Source of the DNA: Porticoccaceae bacterium | GTDB taxonomy: Bacteria > Pseudomonadota > Gammaproteobacteria > Pseudomonadales > Porticoccaceae | Assembly (NCBI GenBank): GCA_026005035.1 | Contig: BPKH01000007.1 | Span: 1 to 64,000, forward strand | Length of the DNA: 64,000 bases | Direction of reading: 5' to 3' | Translations under genes and position numbers: made by a program | Shown: positions 45,818 through 53,074 of the stretch, piece by piece | Layout: every line of letters starts with the position of its first letter | Position numbering within the stretch: position 1 is the first letter of the stretch | Notes under the pieces: generated by a model | What the model was told of the DNA's origin: nothing | Databases searched by the model: none | The model's input: the letters and a program-made list of their open reading frames with translations, nothing else

Positions 45818-46078
45818 TCAGGAGGGGCGTCGCTCGGCAGGTGCCACCGCTTCGGGGTGAAGCTGGCGATCCCAGGGTGCTTTGCTGGAAAGCCTGCCGG
45901 TGGCGAAGCCCCAGACGATGGTGCCCACCAGGAGCGCGGCCAGGGTGACCCGCACCCCGAGGGCGTAGAGCAACCGCTTGCGGTTGTCCCCGACGTCCTT
46001 CATCAGGAAGTACAGCCCGCTGGAGAGGCTGGCGAGCACCGCCGCGAAGAGCGCCACGATGGTCAATTTCAGCAACAT
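45818..46078 (-). CDS. Twin-transmembrane-helix small protein (DUF2909 type)
   Basis: 86 residues from ATG 46076-46078. Two hydrophobic helices (LTIVALFAAVLASLSSGLYFLM and LAALLVGTIVWGFATG) flank a basic loop DNRKRLLYALGVRV. Genes of this type sit between coxC and SURF1 in many gammaproteobacteria, usually on the opposite strand, as here. Function unknown; a link to oxidase assembly is inferred from place only. Confidence 0.85.
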   Translation of the reverse strand: MLLKLTIVALFAAVLASLSSGLYFLMKDVGDNRKRLLYALGVRVTLAALLVGTIVWGFATGRLSSKAPWDRQLHPEAVAPAERRPS

Positions 46079-46114
46079 GAGGGGTCCTCCGCTGGAGGCG
46101 CCATTTAAGCACAG

Positions 46115-46873
46115 ATGAACGAGAGGACCGCAGGTGGCGAGGCCACCGAGCGGCGAGGAGTGCCAGCCCTGCTGTTGCTGGCGGCGGTTGCGGTCCCACT
46201 GTGCATCGGGCTCGGCTTTTGGCAGTTGGCGCGGGAGGGGCAAAAACGCGACCTGCTGGCGGAGGTCGAGCGGCGCCTGTCCGCTCCGCCTTGCTCCCTG
46301 GAAGCACTGGAGGCGATCGAAGACTGGCGCTTTCGCAGGGTGCGGGTGGTCGGCCGGTTTGACGAGCGGTTCACGGTCCTGCTGGAAAATCGGGTGCGGC
46401 ATGGCCGGCCCGGCTACGAGGTAGTGACTCTATTCCACCCCGCAGGAAGTGCTCGTCCACTTTGGGTGAATCGAGGTTGGCTGCCCGGAGGATTGGATCG
46501 CGCTCGGCTGCCCGCCGTCCCGCCGGTGTCCGGCCGCGTCGCCATCACCGGTTACCTGTATCGCCCCAATCGACCCGCTTTTCGGCTGGGACCGGAAACG
46601 TGGCGTGCCCACTGGCCCCAGGTGTTCCAGCACTTGGACTTCGCGGCCCTCGAGCAGCACACGGGAATCGCGGCGCTGCCCTGGGAGTTGCGGTTGGAAC
46701 CCGGATCTCCCGGGGCGCTGGAGGCGTCCTGGCCGGTGGTGACCATTGCGCCGGAACGTCATCGCGCCTACGCCGTACAGTGGTTTTCCCTGGCGGCGCT
46801 GGTATTGGTGGGCGTGCTGGCGGCGACTTCGCCTCGGCGGTGGAGATGGGCCGGGAGGAATAATCGTGCCTGA
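46115..46873 (+). CDS. SURF1 family cytochrome oxidase assembly protein
   Basis: Heme A-binding assembly factor for subunit I, 252 residues. Two membrane helices at the ends enclose a periplasmic domain. GLGFWQLAREGQKRDLL, RPLWVNRGWLPG and AYAVQWFSLAALVL are family motifs. The stop overlaps the next GTG start. Confidence 0.92.
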   Translation: MNERTAGGEATERRGVPALLLLAAVAVPLCIGLGFWQLAREGQKRDLLAEVERRLSAPPCSLEALEAIEDWRFRRVRVVGRFDERFTVLLENRVRHGRPGYEVVTLFHPAGSARPLWVNRGWLPGGLDRARLPAVPPVSGRVAITGYLYRPNRPAFRLGPETWRAHWPQVFQHLDFAALEQHTGIAALPWELRLEPGSPGALEASWPVVTIAPERHRAYAVQWFSLAALVLVGVLAATSPRRWRWAGRNNRA

Positions 46874-47483
46874 AGTGCGGGCTCGTTCGCTGCGCCTGCA
46901 GCTGTTGTTGATGTTGGCCATCGTCGGCGCGAGCCTCGGGCTCGGCTTTTGGCTGCTGCCCGATTCCCCCGAGGAGGAGCGCTCGCTGCTCTCTCGGCTC
47001 GGCACCACCAACCGCGGGCTCTTCCTCTCGCCGCCGCCGTCCCTCGCTGCCCTGCCCCTGCGGGACGAGAGGGATCGCCCCTGGCGGGCGGACGGCCAGC
47101 GGCCGCGCTGGCGGATACTGGTGGTGGGGGCGGGCGACTGTGAGGGGATCTGTGGAGAGTGGCTTCTCGCGAGCCGCCAGGTTCACATCCGACTCGGCAA
47201 GAACGCCCACCGGGTGGAGCGCGTGCTGGTGTTGGCGCCGCCCCGCCCCGGACCCCTGGCGCGCGCCCGGATCGCCGTTCAGCACCCACATGTCCCGGTG
47301 GTGCGGGCGGAGTCCGAAGCGCTTGCGCGGTGGCTCGCCGGCGGGGGAATCCGCTGGACCCCTCGGGATGGCCTGGCGCTGGTGGTGGATCCCCGGGGCC
47401 GGGCGGTGCTGGCTTACGACCGGCGCCACAGTGGCGAAGACCTGCTCGAAGATCTCGAGCACTTGCTCAAGTATTCTCCCTGA
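46866..47483 (+). CDS. Membrane-anchored Sco-like protein with CxxxC motif, between SURF1 and ctaA
   Basis: 205 residues from a GTG overlapping the SURF1 stop. A membrane helix (about 12-31) precedes a domain with C92-x3-C96 (GDCEGICGEW) after a beta strand. The arrangement resembles the CPDIC copper site of Sco, with LALVVDPRGRAVLAYD in the place where Sco has its histidine strand, but the histidine itself is missing. The 3' end, GEDLLEDLEHLL, matches the Sco C-terminal helix. Homologues of unknown function occupy this slot in Pseudomonas cox clusters. A role as a thiol reductant or chaperone for oxidase assembly is an inference. Confidence 0.75.
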   Translation: MPEVRARSLRLQLLLMLAIVGASLGLGFWLLPDSPEEERSLLSRLGTTNRGLFLSPPPSLAALPLRDERDRPWRADGQRPRWRILVVGAGDCEGICGEWLLASRQVHIRLGKNAHRVERVLVLAPPRPGPLARARIAVQHPHVPVVRAESEALARWLAGGGIRWTPRDGLALVVDPRGRAVLAYDRRHSGEDLLEDLEHLLKYSP

Positions 47484-47494
47484 AGGAGGAGGCA

Positions 47495-48544
47495 ATGGCG
47501 CAACCGTCGGCGCACAGGCGTAAACCCGGCTTCCGGTTGGCGGCGTTCGCCTGTCTGTTGGCCTTTTGCGTGGTGGAGCTCGGGGCCTTCACCCGACTGG
47601 TGGACGCAGGCCTCGGCTGCCCGGACTGGCCAGGTTGTTACGGCCACCTGTTGTGGCCGGACGAAAGCCACGAGATCGCCGCAGCCCAAGCCCGCTTCCC
47701 CGATGCGCCGGTGGATCCCAGCAAGACGTGGCCGGAGATGGTGCATCGCTACTTCGCCGCCACCCTGGGGCTTCTCATCGCCGCCCTGGCGCTGCTCGCC
47801 TGGCGCCACCGGGAAGACCCGGAGTATCCCTTCCGCCTGCCCATGCTGCTCTTGTTTCTGGTGGTCTGGCAGGCCCTGTTCGGCATGTGGACGGTGACCC
47901 TCAGACTGTGGCCCCAAGTGGTGGCGGCCCATCTGGTCGGGGGCATGGCGATCCTCGCGTTGGTCTGGCTTTTGGCCAACCGGCTGGCCGATGTTCGCTG
48001 GCGGCTGCCCGCCGCGACCTGCGGGAGGTTGCGGGCCCTCAAACCCTGGGCGGTGGTGGTGCTCGCCGTGGTGGCGGTGCAGATCTTTCTCGGCGGCTGG
48101 ACCACCGCCAACTACGCCGCCTTCGCCTGCCCCGATTTTCCCACGTGCCATGGACAATGGTGGCCGGCGCACATGGACTGGCGGCGCGGTTTCGATTTCG
48201 GGCAACAGGTGGGGCCCAACTATCTGGGCGGCCAGTTGGAAAACGACGCGCGCGTGGCGATCCACTTTTTCCACCGGGTGGGGGCACTGGTGACGGCCGT
48301 AGCCGTGGCCGTTTTCGCCGCCCTGCTCGCCCGGGTGGGCGAGCGGCGGCCGCGGCGGCTGGCCGGATTGCTGGTGGGGTTGGTGGCGCTGCAAATTGGG
48401 CTCGGCATCGCCAACGTCCTGTTGCGCGTCCCGCTTCCCCTTGCACTCGCCCACAACGCCGGCGCCGCCCTTCTGCTTCTGGGCGTGGTCACCGCGGCGG
48501 CGCGCATCTGGATGGCGCTCCCCCTGGAGGTGGAGGAGACATGA
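47495..48544 (+). CDS. ctaA: Heme A synthase (COX15/CtaA)
   Basis: Oxidises the C8 methyl of heme O to make heme A. 349 residues with eight helices in two four-helix halves. [21 protein letters not shown] holds the conserved cysteine pair, [11 protein letters not shown] and the second-half [13 protein letters not shown] carry heme ligands. ATG 47495 follows GGAGGAGG. Stop overlaps ctaB (ATGA). Confidence 0.95.
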   Translation: MAQPSAHRRKPGFRLAAFACLLAFCVVELGAFTRLVDAGLGCPDWPGCYGHLLWPDESHEIAAAQARFPDAPVDPSKTWPEMVHRYFAATLGLLIAALALLAWRHREDPEYPFRLPMLLLFLVVWQALFGMWTVTLRLWPQVVAAHLVGGMAILALVWLLANRLADVRWRLPAATCGRLRALKPWAVVVLAVVAVQIFLGGWTTANYAAFACPDFPTCHGQWWPAHMDWRRGFDFGQQVGPNYLGGQLENDARVAIHFFHRVGALVTAVAVAVFAALLARVGERRPRRLAGLLVGLVALQIGLGIANVLLRVPLPLALAHNAGAALLLLGVVTAAARIWMALPLEVEET

Positions 48545-49455
48545 GGGAGTCGGCCCGGGCCAGCTGGCGGGACTACCTGGAATTGACCAAACCCCGGGTG
48601 GTGGCGCTGATGCTCCTCACCACCCTGGTGGGCATGTTCCTCGCCGTGCCGGGCATGGTGCCCCTGGACATTCTCTTCTTCGGCAACCTCGGGATCGCCC
48701 TGTGCGCGGGGGCGGCCGCCGCCGTCAACCACCTGGTGGACCGACACATCGACGCGCGCATGGCGCGCACGCGGAACCGTCCGGTCGCCACCGGGCGGAT
48801 TCCGGCAAGTCGCGTGTTGGCCTTCGCCGCGTTGCTGGGCGGCGCTGGGATGGCCATCTTATTTGCTTTCGTCAATCCTCTGACCGCTTGGTTGACCGCG
48901 GCCTCCCTGGTGGGCTACGCGGTGATCTACACCCTGTTTCTAAAGCACGCCACCCCTCAGAACATCGTCATCGGGGGGCTCGCCGGCGCGGCGCCGCCGC
49001 TCCTCGGCTGGACGGCGGTCACCGGGGAGATCCATCCCTACGCGCTGCTTTTGGTGCTCATCATCTTCGCCTGGACGCCGCCCCATTTCTGGGCGCTGGC
49101 GATCCACCGCCAGGAGGAATACGCGCGCGCCGGTGTGCCCATGCTGCCGGTGACCCACGGCGACCGCTTCACTCGCCTCCAGATCCTTCTCTACACCCTG
49201 TTGCTCTGCGCGGTGAGCCTCTTGCCCTTCGCCACCGGCATGTTCGGCTGGATCTACCTCGCCGGGGCGGTGGCCCTAGGTGGCGGTTTTCTCTACTGGG
49301 CGGTGGTGCTCTACCGAGGGCGGCGCGCCGACGCCGGGCTCGAGACCTTTCGCTACTCCATCATCTACCTGATGGCCCTGTTCCTGGCCATGCTGGCCGA
49401 TCACTACTGGGTGGTGGAATCCCCCCCTTGGCTCTTGGAGCGCGTCGAACCGTGA
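48541..49455 (+). CDS. ctaB: Protoheme IX farnesyltransferase (heme O synthase)
   Basis: UbiA-type prenyltransferase converting heme B to heme O. 304 residues. First Asp motif region [25 protein letters not shown] and second motif [30 protein letters not shown] are present. Overlaps ctaA and sco at both ends, so the heme A pathway is co-translated. Confidence 0.96.
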   Translation: MRESARASWRDYLELTKPRVVALMLLTTLVGMFLAVPGMVPLDILFFGNLGIALCAGAAAAVNHLVDRHIDARMARTRNRPVATGRIPASRVLAFAALLGGAGMAILFAFVNPLTAWLTAASLVGYAVIYTLFLKHATPQNIVIGGLAGAAPPLLGWTAVTGEIHPYALLLVLIIFAWTPPHFWALAIHRQEEYARAGVPMLPVTHGDRFTRLQILLYTLLLCAVSLLPFATGMFGWIYLAGAVALGGGFLYWAVVLYRGRRADAGLETFRYSIIYLMALFLAMLADHYWVVESPPWLLERVEP

Positions 49456-50096
49456 ACCGCAACCGCAGGATCGCCTTCACCGCCTTCGCTTGCCTGGCCT
49501 TTTCCCTGGGCATTCTGGCGATGTTCGTCTATCGTCTGGCCCAGCCCCACGTCCTGTCGCGGGAAGAGCTCGCGGAGCGGGGTGCCATTGTCTTCGAGGT
49601 GCCTCGCCGCTTCCGGGATTTCGCCTTCGTCGACCACCGCGGCCGGCCCTTTACCCGAGAGAACCTGCTCGGCAAGTGGACGCTCGTCTTTTTCGGTTTC
49701 ACCCACTGTCCCGACATCTGCCCCACCACCCTGGCCACCCTCGACCGGCTCTTGGCCCAGCTGTCCGCCGAAGAGCGCGCCCGCCTGCAGGTGGTGCTGT
49801 TGTCGGTCGACCCCGAGCGGGACACTCCGGAACGGCTCGCCTCCTACGTGGCGTTTTTCAATCCCGATTTCATCGGTCTCACCGGCTCTCCCCACCGCCT
49901 GCTGAGCTTAGCCACCCAGTTGGGTGTGGTGTACCAGAAGGTACCCTTGCCCGGCGGCGACTACACCGTGGACCATTCGGGCAATCTGGTGTTGATCAAC
50001 CCGCGGGGCGAATACCACGCCTATCTGCGTCCGCCCTTCGAGGAGGGGCAATTGCGCCTCGTGCTGCGCTCCATCCTGGCGTCTTATCGCGAGTGA
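49452..50096 (+). CDS. SCO1/SenC family copper chaperone
   Basis: Membrane-anchored thioredoxin-fold protein that metallates CuA. 214 residues from GTG 49452. One N-terminal helix (9-28), copper ligands C86 and C90 in [12 protein letters not shown], and H175 in YTVDHSGN are all kept. Last gene of the cox/heme A set. Confidence 0.95.
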   Translation: MNRNRRIAFTAFACLAFSLGILAMFVYRLAQPHVLSREELAERGAIVFEVPRRFRDFAFVDHRGRPFTRENLLGKWTLVFFGFTHCPDICPTTLATLDRLLAQLSAEERARLQVVLLSVDPERDTPERLASYVAFFNPDFIGLTGSPHRLLSLATQLGVVYQKVPLPGGDYTVDHSGNLVLINPRGEYHAYLRPPFEEGQLRLVLRSILASYRE

Positions 50097-50100
50097 GCCC

Positions 50101-50889
50101 TTACTTTTGGGGAAGAGCGAGGGAGAGCAGGAACAGGGCGGCGGCGGCGACGACCACCGCCGGCCCCGCGGGCAGATCGACCGTCCAGGCGAGCGCCAGC
50201 CCCAACGCGACCGCCGCCATGCCCACGAGGCTCGCCTGCACCGCCATGGCCTCGGGAGAGCGGGCCAGGCGCCGCGCCGTGGCTGCGGGAATGACGAGCA
50301 GGGCGGTGATCAGGAGCACCCCCACCACCCGCATGGCGATGGCGATGACCAGCGCCAAGGTGAGCAGGTAGACGGTTTTGACGGGGCCCACGGGAATTCC
50401 CTCCACCCGCGCCAGATCCTGGTCCACCGTGAGGGACAACAGCGGCCGCCAGAGGTAGGCGAGCAGGGCCAGTACCGCCAGCCCCACCAGCCACACGGTG
50501 ACCGCCTCGCGCGCGCCCACCGCCAGGAGATCGCCGAACAGCACGCCCTCGAGGTGGAGGCGGGCACCGGGCACCAGCCACACGGCGATGAGGCCGAGGG
50601 CGAGGGCGCTGTGGGAGAGGATGCCGAGGAGGGTGTCCGCGGCGAGCCCCGCTCGCTGCTGGAGGACCAGCAATCCCACGGCGATGGCCAGGCAGACCGA
50701 GGCCACCGCCAGGCCCGGCGCCAGGGAAAAAGCGCTGGCGGCGGCGATGCCGAGCAGGGCGGAGTGGGCCAGGGTGTCTCCAAAGTAGGCCATGCGGCGC
50801 CAGACCACGAAGGTGCCGAGGGGTCCGGCCACCAGCGCCACCCCGAGTCCGGCGGCGAGGGCCGGGGCGAGGAAGGCCCAATCAACCAT
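50101..50889 (-). CDS. znuB: Zinc ABC transporter permease ZnuB
   Basis: Inner-membrane permease of the ABC-3 family, 262 residues from ATG 50889 (GTG one codon earlier also fits). About eight helices. MAYFGDTLAHSALLGIAAA and GDLLAVG are family segments, and the coupling-helix region follows LLVIPAATARRLA. Overlaps the znuC stop, so coupled. Confidence 0.95.
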   Translation of the reverse strand: MVDWAFLAPALAAGLGVALVAGPLGTFVVWRRMAYFGDTLAHSALLGIAAASAFSLAPGLAVASVCLAIAVGLLVLQQRAGLAADTLLGILSHSALALGLIAVWLVPGARLHLEGVLFGDLLAVGAREAVTVWLVGLAVLALLAYLWRPLLSLTVDQDLARVEGIPVGPVKTVYLLTLALVIAIAMRVVGVLLITALLVIPAATARRLARSPEAMAVQASLVGMAAVALGLALAWTVDLPAGPAVVVAAAALFLLSLALPQK

Positions 50890-51607
50890 CACCGCTTCCC
50901 CGGTCCACGGCGCCGCTCAAGCGGTGGACGTGGTCGTGGCGGTGGGTGTAGGGAAGGCCGAACAGTGCGCCGTAGGCGGGGTCGGCCCGCACGGCGTCGG
51001 GCGTGCCGGAACAACAGAGGTGGCGGTTCAGACACAGCACGAGGTCGGTGGCGGCCATCACCAGATGGAGGTCGTGGGAGACCAAGAGCACCGCGCAGCC
51101 GAGCTCGTCGCGCAACTCCGCGAGCAACTGGTGGAGGGCGCGCCGCCCGGGGAGGTCCAACCCCTGATCCGGCTCGTCCAACACCAACAGTTCGGGCCGG
51201 CGCAGCAGGGCGCGGGCCAACAGGGCGCGCTGGAGTTCGCCGCCGGAGAGAGCGGCCAGGGGCCGGTCCGCGAGGCCGTCCACGCCGACCCGCGCCAGCG
51301 ACCGGCGACAGCGCGCCGGGTCGGCGCCGGCCAGGCGGAGAAAGCCCAGGGCGGTGAGGGGCAGGGTGGCGTCCACGGCGAGGCGCTGGGGCACGTAGCC
51401 GACGCGCAGTCCCGGCTTGCGCACCACGCGGCCGGCGGTGGGCTTCAGCAGGCCGAGGAGCACGCGCACCAGGGAAGTCTTCCCGGCGCCGTTGGGCCCG
51501 ATGAGGGTGACGATTCTGCCCGCCTCCAGGCGCAGGGAGACGTCCTCGAGCACCACCCGGCCGCCGAGCCGGAGGTGGATGCCCTGGGCTTCCACGAGGG
51601 CGGTCAT
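50882..51607 (-). CDS. znuC: Zinc ABC transporter ATP-binding protein ZnuC
   Basis: ATPase of the zinc importer, 241 residues. Walker A GPNGAGKT (37-44), Q-loop YVPQRLAVD, signature LSGGE (120-124), Walker B LLVLDEPDQGLD, and switch His in VSHDLH. The C-terminal histidine-rich PYTHRHDHVH may bind zinc. ATG overlaps the zur stop (ATGA). Confidence 0.95.
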   Translation of the reverse strand: MTALVEAQGIHLRLGGRVVLEDVSLRLEAGRIVTLIGPNGAGKTSLVRVLLGLLKPTAGRVVRKPGLRVGYVPQRLAVDATLPLTALGFLRLAGADPARCRRSLARVGVDGLADRPLAALSGGELQRALLARALLRRPELLVLDEPDQGLDLPGRRALHQLLAELRDELGCAVLLVSHDLHLVMAATDLVLCLNRHLCCSGTPDAVRADPAYGALFGLPYTHRHDHVHRLSGAVDRGSGDG

Positions 51608-52092
51608 GACTGCTCCGCGCAGGCCGGGCAGAGCCCGGTGATCTCGATCCGCTGGCTGTGGTGGCGAAACCCGGCCTTGCGCACCGTCTCGGCGAGGGCC
51701 GCGTTGAGCGCCTCGTCGCCCACCTCCGCGGTGGCGCCGCACTGGTTGCAGATCAAAAACAGCTCGCTGTGTTCGCGGCCGGGGAAGGGGCATCCCAGGT
51801 AGGCGTTCAGGGTGGCGATCCGGTGCACCAGGCCCAGTTCCACCAGGAAGTCGATGGCCCGGTACACGGTGGGTGGTTGGACGCTGCGCCCCAGATGGCG
51901 GGGGAGCTCCCGCAGAATCTGATAGGCCCCCACCGGCCGATGGCTTTCCCAGATCAGGCGCAGCACCGCCTCGCGGATCGGCGTCAGGCGGGCGCGCGCC
52001 GCGGCGCAGCGGTGGCGGGCTTCGGCCAGGGCGGCGCCCACGCAGCGGCGGTGGTCGTGGAGGTGGTAGGCAGCGCGGGAGTTGCTGATCAC
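51604..52092 (-). CDS. zur: Fur-family zinc uptake regulator Zur
   Basis: Zinc-responsive repressor, 162 residues from GTG 52090-52092, which follows AGGAGG. The winged helix contains LTPIREAVLRLIWESHRPVGAYQIL and SVQPPTVYRAIDFLVELGLVHRI. Structural zinc cysteines are C115/C118 (CNQC) and C155/C158 (CPAC). First gene of zur-znuC-znuB, divergent from znuA, with a Zur-box-like palindrome between. Context supports Zur rather than Fur. Confidence 0.93.
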   Translation of the reverse strand: MISNSRAAYHLHDHRRCVGAALAEARHRCAAARARLTPIREAVLRLIWESHRPVGAYQILRELPRHLGRSVQPPTVYRAIDFLVELGLVHRIATLNAYLGCPFPGREHSELFLICNQCGATAEVGDEALNAALAETVRKAGFRHHSQRIEITGLCPACAEQS

Positions 52093-52106
52093 GGCGGACC
52101 TCCTGT

Positions 52107-52129
52107 GAAACGTTATATTATTGCAATCA
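52107..52129. promoter_or_regulatory. Zur-box-like operator
   Basis: A 23-bp imperfect palindrome with GAAACGTTATA on the left and TATTGCAATCA on the right, close to the gammaproteobacterial Zur box (GAAATGTTATA-N-TATAACATTTC). It lies in the 63-bp gap between divergent zur and znuA and would control both. Confidence 0.7.
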
Positions 52130-52155
52130 GTGCTCGAACTCGAGAGGTGAGTGCC

Positions 52156-53010
52156 GTGCCCCGCGTTTTCGCCAATTGGCTGTGCTTTGCTCTCCTTGCG
52201 GCGGCCACGGCGGCTTTCGCCGCTCCCCCGTTGCGGGTGGTGGCGAGCATCCCGCCGCTCGCCCACATCGCCCGCGATCTGGCGGGCGATTGGCTGGCCC
52301 TGGAGGTGCTCCTGGAGGGGGAGATCGACGCCCACCACGCCTCCCTTTCCTGGTCCCAGCGCAGGGCCCTGGAAGAGGCCGATCTGGTGTTGTGGGTGGG
52401 GCCGCAACTGGAGGCGGCTCTCGCCGATCCCCTTGGCCGGCTGCCCGAGGAGCGGGTGTTGAGCATGGCGGCGGTGGTGTCCCGGGGCGACGCCGACCCC
52501 CACTACTGGCTCGATCCCGAGCGGGCGGCGGCGTTTGCTTCCGTCCTGGCGGCGCGCCTCGCGGCTTTGGCGCCAGACCGGGCGGACGCCCTGGCGACGG
52601 CCCAGGCGCGGTGGTCCGCGGCCCTCGCCCGGCAGGTGGCGGAGATCGAGGGTCGCCTCGCGGGGCACGGGAATCGCGCCCTGGTGGTGGAGCACCAGGC
52701 ATGGGGGCACTTCGCCCGCCGCTTCCGGCTGTCCATCGCCGGCGCGCTGAGCGACGAGAGCGGCGTTGCGGCGGGACCGCGCACCCTCGCTCGGCTCGCC
52801 GCGCGGCGCGACGTCGCCTGCGTGCTGGTGGAGCGCCTTCCGGCGTCGCGGCGCGCCGCGCGGCTGGCGGAACGCCTCGGGGTGCCCGTGGTGGCGGTGG
52901 ATCCCCTGGGCAGAGACCTGCCGGCCAAAGCGGGCTATCTCCACCTGCTGGCCGCCGTGGCCGAGGGGATTGCCTCCTGTCTGGGGAACCACGCCGTCCC
53001 ACGGCCGTGA
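52156..53010 (+). CDS. znuA: Zinc ABC transporter substrate-binding protein ZnuA
   Basis: Periplasmic zinc-binding protein, 284 residues from GTG 52156, 8 nt after GAGAGG; a GTG three codons upstream is the alternative. Signal peptide ends near AAFA. Metal ligands expected in DAHHASLS, DPHYWLDP and EHQAWGHF. The long His/Asp-rich loop of E. coli ZnuA is absent, leaving a short-loop form. It faces zur-znuC-znuB. Confidence 0.92.
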   Translation: MPRVFANWLCFALLAAATAAFAAPPLRVVASIPPLAHIARDLAGDWLALEVLLEGEIDAHHASLSWSQRRALEEADLVLWVGPQLEAALADPLGRLPEERVLSMAAVVSRGDADPHYWLDPERAAAFASVLAARLAALAPDRADALATAQARWSAALARQVAEIEGRLAGHGNRALVVEHQAWGHFARRFRLSIAGALSDESGVAAGPRTLARLAARRDVACVLVERLPASRRAARLAERLGVPVVAVDPLGRDLPAKAGYLHLLAAVAEGIASCLGNHAVPRP

Positions 53011-53074
53011 CGGGCGCGGGCGGTGGCCCGATGCAAATCGTGTATCCTGACCGGGCCGCAAGCCGGAAAGAAAG

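Noticed and set aside
45806-45832. Hairpin with CCCTCC/GGAGGG between coxC and the twin-helix gene as a terminator
   Set aside because: No T tract on either strand and half of it lies within the end of the twin-helix gene.
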